DNA from: Chryseobacterium gleum
GTDB taxonomy: Bacteria > Bacteroidota > Bacteroidia > Flavobacteriales > Schleiferiaceae
Direction: 5' to 3'
Assembly: GCA_945883565.1 (NCBI GenBank)
Contig: CAMCXO010000004.1
Span: forward strand, 92,712 to 156,711
DNA: 64,000 nucleotides
How positions within the stretch are numbered: position 1 is the first letter of the stretch; the number at the start of each line of letters is the position of its first letter. Shown here in pieces: positions 52,755-60,827 of the stretch. Made by a program: the position numbers and the translations under genes. The notes under the pieces are model-generated. The model was given only the letters and a program-made list of their open reading frames with translations. It did not search any database and was not told the DNA's origin.

Positions 52755-53702
52755 ATGCTCTCTAGACATCACATCCGAATTAAGGTCATGCAGGCCTTGT
52801 ATGCTTATTTTCAAACAGACAAACCCGATAGCATTGCACTCGAAAAAAACCTCAATTTAAGTATTGAGCGTATTTACGATTTGTATTTGTACGAATTGCG
52901 CCTTCTGCATGAATTGCGCTTAGCAGCCGAGCATTATATAGAATTGGCCCTTAATAAAAAGCTGCCCACAGCCGAAGATCTTAACCCAAACAGGAAATTC
53001 GTTAACAACTTTTTTTTAACCACTTTAGGCGATAGCGATGCCTTCGTAAAGGCCTGCGAAGACCGCAAAATAAACTGGTCTGAAGAACGCAACATTATTC
53101 TTAAGCTATACCAAGACATTAAGAAAAGTGAGCTTTTTCAGGCCTATCTGCAATCGCCCGAAAATACCTGGGAAGAAGACAAACGCATTATTCGCAAAAT
53201 TTATGACACTTTTATAGTACGCAACGAAACCTTTCACCAGATTTACGAAGACCGCAATATGCATTGGGCCGATGATTTGGATGCCGCCCAAATTATGATA
53301 GAAAAAACACTTCGTAAAACCAACAACAAAACAAGTGGCCATCAGTTTCTTTTGCCTCTGTACAAAGACGATGAAGACCGGAGTTTTGGGGGCATTTTGT
53401 TTAGAAAATGCTTGCAAATGAGCAAACAGGCCGACGAGCTTATTGCCGAAAAAGCGCAAAACTGGGAAATGGACCGCATTGCTCTTATTGATACCATCTT
53501 AATGAAAATGGCCTTAGCCGAGTTTCAACACTTTTCTACGGTACCCACCAAAGTGACTATGAACGAATACATCGAGCTATCAAAAGAATACAGCACCCCA
53601 AAAAGCAGCATCTTTATCAATGGTATTCTCGATAAACTCCTTAAAGAGCTCAAGGAAGCCGGAAAAATAAGTAAGGTTGGCAGAGGACTGCTCGAAAGCT
53701 AA
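52755..53702 (+). CDS. nusB: Transcription antitermination factor NusB, long form
   Basis: NusB helps rRNA antitermination with NusE. The C-terminal 110 residues are the NusB core (RIALIDTILMKMALAEFQ, TKVTMNEYIELSKEYS, FINGILDKLLKEL). The N-terminus begins SRHHIRIKVMQALYAYFQ, also a NusB start, and the roughly 160 residues between form an inserted helical region that has two similar segments with RIIRKIYD / NIILKLYQ. The total of 315 residues is about twice the E. coli protein. Confidence 0.93.
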   Translation: MLSRHHIRIKVMQALYAYFQTDKPDSIALEKNLNLSIERIYDLYLYELRLLHELRLAAEHYIELALNKKLPTAEDLNPNRKFVNNFFLTTLGDSDAFVKACEDRKINWSEERNIILKLYQDIKKSELFQAYLQSPENTWEEDKRIIRKIYDTFIVRNETFHQIYEDRNMHWADDLDAAQIMIEKTLRKTNNKTSGHQFLLPLYKDDEDRSFGGILFRKCLQMSKQADELIAEKAQNWEMDRIALIDTILMKMALAEFQHFSTVPTKVTMNEYIELSKEYSTPKSSIFINGILDKLLKELKEAGKISKVGRGLLES

Positions 53703-53737
53703 ATTTGCCCAAACAATAAACCTAAAATCAACCCAAA

Positions 53738-54229
53738 ATGCGCAATACCCTGTTTTTAGCTTTGGCTTTGGCCGTGCTAACTGCCTGCAATGATGCCAGC
53801 AGCAAAATCAACAACTCCACCACCGAAAATGGATTAAACGCTGAATCGGTGGCCGCTGCCGGAACACCGGCATTTACTTTCGAAGAGGAAACCTGGAACT
53901 TTGGTCAAATTAAAGAGGGTGAAGTAGCCGAACACATTTTCAAGTTTAAAAACACCGGCAACGCCCCTCTTATTATTTCCAATGCCCAAGGCAGTTGCGG
54001 ATGCACTGTGCCTCAGTTTCCACGCGAACCCATCGCCCCAGGTAACACAGGTGAAATCAAAGTTTCTTTCAACAGCCAGGGCCGCGCCGGGTCGCAAAAC
54101 AAACGCGTAACCATTAACGCCAACACCATTCCCAATGTGTATACCCTCGAAATCAACGCTGAAGTACTTGCTGATCCGAATGCACCTAAAAAAGTTGAGT
54201 CAGCCGAAGTAACAGTTACCCCAAACTAA
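53738..54229 (+). CDS. DUF1573 domain-containing lipoprotein
   Basis: A 163-residue protein with a lipoprotein signal (VLTAC, Cys17) and one DUF1573 Ig-like domain: FNFGQ-type WNFGQIKEGEVAEHIFKFKNTGNAPLII followed by GSCGCTVP. The family is abundant in Bacteroidota and its role is unknown. The CGC pair in SCGCT could bind metal or be oxidised. It precedes yajC by 16 bases. Confidence 0.9.
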   Translation: MRNTLFLALALAVLTACNDASSKINNSTTENGLNAESVAAAGTPAFTFEEETWNFGQIKEGEVAEHIFKFKNTGNAPLIISNAQGSCGCTVPQFPREPIAPGNTGEIKVSFNSQGRAGSQNKRVTINANTIPNVYTLEINAEVLADPNAPKKVESAEVTVTPN

Positions 54230-54245
54230 TCCCCATATCCCAATA

Positions 54246-54617
54246 ATGCTCGCAACCCTATTACAAGCCGCGCCCGGAGGTGGAGGCGCATCCTCTCTTA
54301 TTATGTTTGGCCTTTTGTTATTGGTCATGTATTTCTTTTTTTTCCGTCCGCAGATTAAAAAGCAAAAAGAAGAGGGGAAGTTTCAATCCGAAATCAGCAA
54401 AGGCATGCGTATTGTGACCTCATCAGGCATACACGGCAAGGTGCTCGAAATACTCGATAAACAAGTGATTATAGAATGCGAAAACAGCCGACTTCGCATT
54501 GAAAAATCGGCCATATCTCGCGAGCTCAGCGCCCAGTATTTGCCCGCAAAAGAAAGCAGCAAATCCAAAGACAAAGACAAAGACAAAGAAGCCGACAAGG
54601 AGCAAACCTCCAAATAA
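54246..54617 (+). CDS. yajC: Preprotein translocase subunit YajC
   Basis: A 123-residue membrane protein of the Sec/SecDF complex. One membrane helix (about 17-34, ending FFFRPQIKKQKE) is followed by the YajC core ISKGMRIVTSSGIHGKVLEI. The C-terminus is a Lys/Asp-rich tail with the in-frame hexamer AAAGAC repeated at 54567-54584. It is followed by a terminator. Confidence 0.94.
   Translation: MLATLLQAAPGGGGASSLIMFGLLLLVMYFFFFRPQIKKQKEEGKFQSEISKGMRIVTSSGIHGKVLEILDKQVIIECENSRLRIEKSAISRELSAQYLPAKESSKSKDKDKDKEADKEQTSK
54567..54584 (+). repeat. In-frame hexanucleotide repeat in yajC
   Basis: AAAGAC occurs three times in a row, followed by AAAGAA, encoding a KDKDKDKE tail. Slippage would change the tail length by two residues without a frameshift. 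Confidence 0.6.
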
Positions 54618-54639
54618 AAAGTTTCTTTAAAATAAAAAG

Positions 54640-54666
54640 AGCGCTCCAAATTGGGGTGCTTTTTTT
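54640..54666. terminator. Intrinsic terminator between yajC and the barrel gene
   Basis: AGCGCTCC (54640-54647) pairs with GGGGTGCT (54653-54660), with two G-T pairs, loop AAATT, followed by T to 54666. The minus strand is followed by CTTTTTATTTT, so it can serve both convergent transcripts. Confidence 0.75.
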
Positions 54667-54707
54667 ATTTGGAACCTCGTGGATTTCCTAAGGATATTTA
54701 AATACTA

Positions 54708-56390
54708 TTAAAACCTGTACGCAATTCGAAGGCCAATTTGAGGGCCCACGCTTTGATACCCTAGCCAAATATTATAGCGTTGACCTAATAAGTTGTCGAG
54801 GTGGAGATGAGCGCTTAGGTAATCGTTGTATTTGTAGCCAAAATTCAGCGATAAATCGGCATAAGATGCTAATATGGCTTCAGCCTCGCGCTGTAAGCGG
54901 CTCGAAAAGGCCCTACGTTCGCCAACAAGCCAAAGCTGTGTGCCCACTTCCATTTTGGGGTGAAATTTATACGTTCCGGCAAATTGTGCTTGCAAAGGCG
55001 CAATATGATACGGGGCTTCAAGACTGTCCATACTGTAAGAAGTAAAGCTTAACGAAGCGCTAAGGTCTAATAGAGTGTTTGTATAGGCCAATTCGCCTTC
55101 GAAGGTGAGTAAATCGGCATGGTCGAACTTGGCGCTAAAGCCCGGGGCTCCGGTTTGGTTATAATCCGGATCGCGGTAAAAAACCAATAGATTATCAACT
55201 TGTTTGAATTCACCTAGTAAAGAAAATGCCAAGTTTTCGATGATGCGCCCTTTTAGACCTAATCCATAGTGGTCGGTACTGCTAATTTCTTGATTGATGG
55301 CCGGAAGCACAAAAGGGTTAATACTAACTATTCGGCTGTAGGACTGGTTGTTTAGCGTGCTGTAAATTTGTACGAAAGCACTGAAATAGGTAGGCACAAA
55401 GCTGTATTCTGCTCTTAATTCGGGCAAGAGATAAAAACCATTGCTACCTCCTTTAAAACTTGTTTCGTTGTAACCATTGTATCCTATTTCGGCCGCTAAT
55501 AAGAAATTCAATCCAGCCCATTCTTTTTTAAGTCCGGGTTTGAGTCCAAATCGATAAAATCCGCGCTGAATCTGAGTTAAACTATCGAAAGTTGTATTGA
55601 TGATTTCGGTATGGGCTTCCAGCTTAAGTGCCTGATCGTGTAACATAATTTGGCTGTTTTGCCCTGCCCAGAATCGGTTTTCGCTGTTTCCAAAAGCGTC
55701 TCGAAAATGCTGAAATTCGGCGTTTACACCATCAAAATGGGTCTTATTGTTTAAAAGGTGCGTACGAAAATAACCCGAAGACCACGTATAGCTTTGATAA
55801 GCTTGATTTTCGGCCTGCTCTCCCAGATTAAGGGCCAAGGCTTCGTTAGCATCGAAACCATAATACCGCAATCCATCAAATCGGGCTTCAAGCTTGTTTT
55901 GAAGGGTAAACTTGCCGAGAAAATTTTTAATATGCGCCTGAAAACGGCTTTGGTAAAAAGGGTTGTTTTCGAAGGGCGTGTTTTGCACCCCCGATTGTAA
56001 GCTGTTGTGCTCCCACTGAGCGCCCCATTGGTATTTAGAAGAACGCCCGCTGTTCGCTCCTAAATGGGCGGTAAACAAGCCGTAATTCCCAAACCCCAAA
56101 TCGATGTGGTATTTAGGTAAAACCGAAACCGTTTGCTTCGAAATCAGCATAGGCTTTAGCGGTTTAGGTCTAAAGCTAAATTGCAAAGCGCTGCTTGGAA
56201 CCTCGTATCGCATACTCAGTTTTTGGCTGAGTGTATCAACAAAATTGGCGTTTTGGGCTATTTTTACCGATTCGGCAATTTTGCCTTTATAACGTTCTAT
56301 AACTGTAAGCTCTACATTGCCCAGATTTTCTTGTGCTCTTATGGTCTGCGAAAATAAAATGAAGGCAGATAGACAGATTAACTTATTCAT
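54708..56390 (-). CDS. TonB-receptor-like outer-membrane barrel without recognisable plug
   Basis: A 560-residue protein with a signal peptide ending near IRA-Q and a barrel from about residue 85 to the C-terminal YRF. The barrel resembles the C-terminal half of TonB-dependent receptors, but the N-terminal 65 residues are too short for a plug domain. A start at 56405 would add five residues; 56390 gives a smaller overlap with the TPR gene. The end of the upstream TPR gene overlaps this start, so the two are co-expressed. Function unknown. Confidence 0.75.
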   Translation of the reverse strand: MNKLICLSAFILFSQTIRAQENLGNVELTVIERYKGKIAESVKIAQNANFVDTLSQKLSMRYEVPSSALQFSFRPKPLKPMLISKQTVSVLPKYHIDLGFGNYGLFTAHLGANSGRSSKYQWGAQWEHNSLQSGVQNTPFENNPFYQSRFQAHIKNFLGKFTLQNKLEARFDGLRYYGFDANEALALNLGEQAENQAYQSYTWSSGYFRTHLLNNKTHFDGVNAEFQHFRDAFGNSENRFWAGQNSQIMLHDQALKLEAHTEIINTTFDSLTQIQRGFYRFGLKPGLKKEWAGLNFLLAAEIGYNGYNETSFKGGSNGFYLLPELRAEYSFVPTYFSAFVQIYSTLNNQSYSRIVSINPFVLPAINQEISSTDHYGLGLKGRIIENLAFSLLGEFKQVDNLLVFYRDPDYNQTGAPGFSAKFDHADLLTFEGELAYTNTLLDLSASLSFTSYSMDSLEAPYHIAPLQAQFAGTYKFHPKMEVGTQLWLVGERRAFSSRLQREAEAILASYADLSLNFGYKYNDYLSAHLHLDNLLGQRYNIWLGYQSVGPQIGLRIAYRF

Positions 56391-59300
56391 TATCGGGTGC
56401 TTCATTCGGAATGCTTAATTCGGGCAGGTCGTTTTCTATGTTCAAAGTCGGCTGATTTTTGGAGGCCTCGGTTTGGGTTTCGCCTTTTTCGGCCTTTTGA
56501 AGTTTGGCCATCATAGCCGGAAGTCTATTGCGTACATCGGGTGTTGAAGCTGTTTTTTCTAAATGTTCGAGGGTATAACGTGCTTGAAAATAATCGTTAA
56601 TAGCCAAGAAATTCTCAAACAAAAGGGCCAAGCCTTGTTCTCTCCATTGTACAAAGCCCGGGGTGCGCTCCATATAGGCATAAATTTGTTCGATGCTTTG
56701 AGCGAACTGCCCGGCCTCGAAGGCAATTTTAGCCAAGTTAAATCCTGCTTCGGCGGCAGAAACATCTTTAGGGTTTTGGTACAGAATCTCAAAATCGGCT
56801 TTTGCAGCAGCCCCGTTGTTTAGTACCATAAACGTTCTGGCTCTTTCCAAAAGGGCTTCGGTTTTATGTTCCGGGGCCGATTTATCGTCGAGTAAAATGG
56901 CCTCAGCTAAGCTTAAAATAAGGCTGTTATTCTGGGCTTGCTCGGCCATACGCAGCCTGTAAATTCGGCTGTCGCGAACCAAGCGTTCGTTATTCTGCAT
57001 AGCCGGTGCATTGAAATAGTTCTTGGCAGCAGAAAAGTCGCTTTTGTTAAATGCCCATAATCCAAGTTTAAAAGCCGATTCGGCACTGTATTCGTGGTTG
57101 CCCAAATTGAAAAGTTGTTGCCAATGGGTTTGGGCAGCTTGTAAATCGCCCGATTTTTCGAGACAAGTGGCTCTGAAGTAATGCGCATTGAGTACAAACA
57201 ACCCTTTAGGAAAACGCTTTAAGTAATGGCCAAATTCAGTGACCGATTTACTGCAATCGCCTAATGCATAATATTCATAACCACTGTTGTATAGAGTGCT
57301 ATCTAATTGGGCCTCTTTTACATTCGCAAAGTCTATTTTCTGCACCCATTCTATATAGGCATCCAGCTGACCCATATCGGCATATACCAAACGAGCGAAA
57401 CTGATGGCTTCTTTGGCTTCGCGGGTAGAAGGGTAATCTTCAACCACTTTTTTAAGTTTGCTTACCGCTTCGGCTTGCCGGTCGAGGTTCCGCAATACCA
57501 ATCCTTCATTTAAAAGCGCTTGTCGGGCCAAAGGATGATTTTGATGCTTGATTCTGAACGCTTCGAACGCATTCAAAGCGTCTGTGTTTTTATCGAGGCG
57601 CAATAAACTGGAGGCTTTTTCAAAAGAAGCTTCGGCCAAATAATTTGAATTGGGGAAGTCTCGTTCCAATTTGCTCAAACTCGATATTTTGTCATCTTCT
57701 CGCCCCAGCAAACCTTCGCACATGCCTTTTTGAAGTAATGCATAGTCGCCTTCTTTAGAATTAAATCGAAGGGCTTCTTTGTATAATTCCAAAGCTTGGG
57801 CGTAGGCAGAACCCACAAAATGGGCATCGGCGGCTCTTAATCGGGCATCGCTTCTCCGTGCGTCTTCGGTTTTATAAGCAGCAATAAAATTTTTAAAATT
57901 GGTTATGCTGTTGGCATATTGTTTCAGCTTTAGCTGCACATGCCCCAAATCGTAAAGTACTTTAATGTATTGGTCGGTACCGGAAGCCCCCGATGAGGCT
58001 CTAAAGGTTTCGTAGTTTTCAAGGGCTTCTTTAAAAGCGCCCAGTCTATAATGCGCTTCACCGGTCCAATAGTAACTTAAGGCCAGCCATTGCGGATTGA
58101 TGGCAAACTGCCGGGAATCGTTCCAAACCGCGATGGCCTCTTTGTATTTAGCCGCATTAAACAGTTCAATCCCTCTAAAATAGCTTACTTTTTGGTAAGC
58201 GCTTTTCATTTCGATGCTTTGAGTACCTGCTTCACGAATGGCCTCCAGGGCCCTTTCATAGTTTTTTTCGCGGATGTAGATATCGGCTAATAGCTTGTTT
58301 AGGTATTTGGTTTCCGGAGTATTGGGATAGTCTTTAGCAAACGCCACAATTACTTTGGCCGGTGGGTCGAAGGGGCCCTGTAGCTCATAGTTAAGTTTGG
58401 CATATAGATAACGTGACTGTTTTTTCATTTCGGGGGAGGCACCCAGGCGAGATGCCGCTTCAAAGGCAGTAAGGGCTTTGTTTTTATCGCCGGTTTTAAG
58501 GTAGCAATCACCCAAATGGTACCATGCATCCTGACTTAAAGGCCCATCGGCCTGAGTGATTCGGTTAAACGATTGTATGGCTTCGGCATAGCGCGCCGTT
58601 TGGTAATAGGCATAACCCAATTGGTAGTGGTCTTCGCGCCTAAAAGTGCCCCCATATTCTTTAAAACGCTCGAAATGAATGGCTGCTTCGGCATAATTGG
58701 CTTTCCGATAATAAGTATCAGCCAAAAGCCTTTCAACTTCGTCGCGTCTAACCACCTCATCTCGCTTTAAAATGCTGTTGGCCACCTCCAGCAGTTCGTT
58801 ATACCGTTCGGTTTTGTAGTAAATCTGAGCTAAATAATACGGCACCACCTGACCAAACTGTGGGTCGTTTTTAAGCTTTTCGAAACCCGCTCCAGCCTGA
58901 ACATAGTTGCTGTCGTTATAATCTATAAAAGATGTATAATAAATGGCCGAAGCCTTATAATTACCCGAACTGTTTTGAACCTTTTGAAAAAGGGGTTTGG
59001 CCTGGGCATAATGGCCTTCGGCAAAATGGCTGTAAGCCGTTTTAAAAGCAATTTCGTCTTGTGTTTGACCGCTATATCCTTCGGCATCTGCTTTTTCGAA
59101 CCATTCGCGTGCCTTTGAAAATTTTCTGTTAATAAAAAAGTGATTGGCGGTATGCAATTGTAAAGGACGAAGCAAACGGCTCTCAGGAAATTGCGATTCA
59201 AAGTTCATGGCCATTCGTTCGGCATCGGGATTTAGCAATTCGAGGGCCGAACGAACGGCAGTGTAGGCCACAAACTCTGCTTGAAGCCCTTGGCTGCTTT

Positions 59301-59466
59301 CGAGTTGGTCGAGCAATAAACTTTGGGCATTGGCAAAAAGCTCTCGGTCAAATAGACCCTGGCCATTGGCAAAAGGCTGCCTAAAACGCTCGGCCGGTTG
59401 CGCTAAAAGCTTCGGGATAATGCCCAACAAAACGAGCAAAGTAGAAACGAAACGTATAAAATTCAT
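56383..59466 (-). CDS. Large tetratricopeptide repeat protein, probably envelope-located
   Basis: A 1027-residue protein with a signal peptide (near LLA-Q) and TPR-like helical repeats from about residue 30 to 970 (for example FKTAYSHFAEGHYAQAKPLF, QLGYAYYQTARYAEAIQSF, YHLGDCYLKTGDKNKALTAF). The last 45 residues are acidic and likely disordered (ENDLPELSIPNEAPDNE). TPR arrays bind other proteins; the coupled barrel gene suggests a joint periplasmic or outer-membrane complex. The function is not known. Confidence 0.85.
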   Translation of the reverse strand: MNFIRFVSTLLVLLGIIPKLLAQPAERFRQPFANGQGLFDRELFANAQSLLLDQLESSQGLQAEFVAYTAVRSALELLNPDAERMAMNFESQFPESRLLRPLQLHTANHFFINRKFSKAREWFEKADAEGYSGQTQDEIAFKTAYSHFAEGHYAQAKPLFQKVQNSSGNYKASAIYYTSFIDYNDSNYVQAGAGFEKLKNDPQFGQVVPYYLAQIYYKTERYNELLEVANSILKRDEVVRRDEVERLLADTYYRKANYAEAAIHFERFKEYGGTFRREDHYQLGYAYYQTARYAEAIQSFNRITQADGPLSQDAWYHLGDCYLKTGDKNKALTAFEAASRLGASPEMKKQSRYLYAKLNYELQGPFDPPAKVIVAFAKDYPNTPETKYLNKLLADIYIREKNYERALEAIREAGTQSIEMKSAYQKVSYFRGIELFNAAKYKEAIAVWNDSRQFAINPQWLALSYYWTGEAHYRLGAFKEALENYETFRASSGASGTDQYIKVLYDLGHVQLKLKQYANSITNFKNFIAAYKTEDARRSDARLRAADAHFVGSAYAQALELYKEALRFNSKEGDYALLQKGMCEGLLGREDDKISSLSKLERDFPNSNYLAEASFEKASSLLRLDKNTDALNAFEAFRIKHQNHPLARQALLNEGLVLRNLDRQAEAVSKLKKVVEDYPSTREAKEAISFARLVYADMGQLDAYIEWVQKIDFANVKEAQLDSTLYNSGYEYYALGDCSKSVTEFGHYLKRFPKGLFVLNAHYFRATCLEKSGDLQAAQTHWQQLFNLGNHEYSAESAFKLGLWAFNKSDFSAAKNYFNAPAMQNNERLVRDSRIYRLRMAEQAQNNSLILSLAEAILLDDKSAPEHKTEALLERARTFMVLNNGAAAKADFEILYQNPKDVSAAEAGFNLAKIAFEAGQFAQSIEQIYAYMERTPGFVQWREQGLALLFENFLAINDYFQARYTLEHLEKTASTPDVRNRLPAMMAKLQKAEKGETQTEASKNQPTLNIENDLPELSIPNEAPDNE

Positions 59467-59471
59467 GGGCT

Positions 59472-59501
59472 TAAAGTTAGAGGGCCTGTTGCTGCTCCAA
59501 A
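59472..59501 (-). promoter_or_regulatory. Candidate promoter of the TPR gene (possibly leaderless)
   Basis: On the minus strand, TTTG (59501-59498) is followed after 18 bases by TAACTTTA (59479-59472), one mismatch from TAnnTTTG. Only five bases separate this element from the ATG at 59466, so transcription would begin at or very near the start codon. Confidence 0.45.
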
Positions 59502-59589
59502 ACCGTTCGGCTTTTTTTTCTTAACGCCTCAAAGTGAATAATCGCATATCGGAGGCCCATGACATTTTGAGAAAATGGAAAATAAAAAA

Positions 59590-59607
59590 GGCCGCCTATC
59601 GGCAGCC
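59590..59607 (-). terminator. Intrinsic terminator of the addA-kbl unit
   Basis: On the minus strand GGCTGCC (59607-59601), loop GATA, GGCGGCC (59596-59590) forms a 7-base stem with one T-G pair, followed by TTTTTTATTTT. It lies 13 bases after the kbl stop. Confidence 0.85.
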
Positions 59608-59619
59608 CTTAATTGGTGG

Positions 59620-60807
59620 TTAAACCACTCCCAGCGCCTTGCCCACTTTGGTAAAGGCTTCTAATGCGCGGTCGAGATGGTGCTGCTCGTGGGCGGCACT
59701 TAGTTGAACCCTTATACGGGCTTGGTTTTTTGGCACCACAGGGTAAAAGAAACCAATTACATAAATGCCTTCTTTAAGCAACTCGGTGGCAAAAGTTTGA
59801 GCCAATCGAGCATCATAAAGCATAACCGGGGTAATGGGGTGTATGCCAGGCTTAATGTCGAATCCGGCGGTCGACATTTTTGAACGGAAATAGGTGGCAT
59901 TCTGCATCACCTTATCGCGCAAATCGGTGGTTTCGCTTAAAATATCGAATACAGCATTGCTGGCGCCTACAATGGCCGGAGCCAAAGAGTTACTGAATAA
60001 ATATGGCCTGGAGCGCTGACGCAGCAATTCAATAATCTCTTTTTTGCCGCTGGTAAATCCACCCATTGCGCCTCCTAAAGCCTTACCCAGGGTTCCTGTA
60101 ATAATGTCGACCCTGCCCATAACCTGGTGGTATTCGTGGGTGCCACGGCCAGTATTGCCAATAAAACCTGTGCTGTGGCATTCATCCATCATTACCAAAG
60201 CCCCGTATTTATCGGCCAAATCGCAAATTTTATCGAGCTGTGCTATATAGCCATCCATGCTAAAAACCCCATCGGTAACTATAATTTTAAACCTTTGGGC
60301 CGTTGCTTTTTTCAACTGCTCTTCCAAATCGTTCATGTCGTTGTTTTGGTAACGATAGCGAACGGCTTTGCACAAGCGTACCCCATCTATTATGGAGGCA
60401 TGGTTAAGGCTGTCGGAGATAATCGCGTCATCTTCGGTAAACAAAGGCTCAAAAACACCCCCATTGGCATCAAAAGCAGCCGCATATAAAATGGTGTCTT
60501 CGGTGCCTAAAAAGCGGGCGATGTTTTCTTCCAACTGCTTGTGAATGTCTTGAGTGCCGCAAATAAACCGCACACTGCTCATGCCAAACCCATGGGTATC
60601 GAGGGCATTTTTGGCCGCTTCAATTACCCGAGGGTGACTGCTCAAACCCAAATAGTTGTTGGCGCAAAAGTTAATCACCTCGCTGCCATCGCTTAGTTTG
60701 ATGTCGGCACCCTGAGGCGATGCTATTATTCTTTCGCGCTTAAATAGACCTTCTTCTTCTATATTCTTTAAAATATTCTGCAAATGTTGTTGGTAAGAAC
60801 CGTACAT
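59620..60807 (-). CDS. kbl: Glycine C-acetyltransferase (2-amino-3-ketobutyrate CoA ligase)
   Basis: A 395-residue PLP enzyme that cleaves 2-amino-3-ketobutyrate with CoA into glycine and acetyl-CoA, in threonine breakdown. The PLP lysine is K242 in [14 protein letters not shown], and [10 protein letters not shown] holds the Asp and His of the fold. Closely related enzymes of the alpha-oxoamine synthase family (serine palmitoyltransferase, BioF) are possible, but the N-terminal [14 protein letters not shown] favours Kbl. No tdh gene is adjacent. It follows the AddA-like gene by 20 bases. Confidence 0.92.
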   Translation of the reverse strand: MYGSYQQHLQNILKNIEEEGLFKRERIIASPQGADIKLSDGSEVINFCANNYLGLSSHPRVIEAAKNALDTHGFGMSSVRFICGTQDIHKQLEENIARFLGTEDTILYAAAFDANGGVFEPLFTEDDAIISDSLNHASIIDGVRLCKAVRYRYQNNDMNDLEEQLKKATAQRFKIIVTDGVFSMDGYIAQLDKICDLADKYGALVMMDECHSTGFIGNTGRGTHEYHQVMGRVDIITGTLGKALGGAMGGFTSGKKEIIELLRQRSRPYLFSNSLAPAIVGASNAVFDILSETTDLRDKVMQNATYFRSKMSTAGFDIKPGIHPITPVMLYDARLAQTFATELLKEGIYVIGFFYPVVPKNQARIRVQLSAAHEQHHLDRALEAFTKVGKALGVV

Positions 60808-60827
60808 AGAGCTGTGTTTTTAAGGGT

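Noticed and set aside
59508..59521. Short CCG-CGG hairpin followed by T-run as a plus-strand terminator
   Set aside because: The stem is only three pairs and no plus-strand gene ends there; the region is the upstream part of the minus-strand TPR gene.
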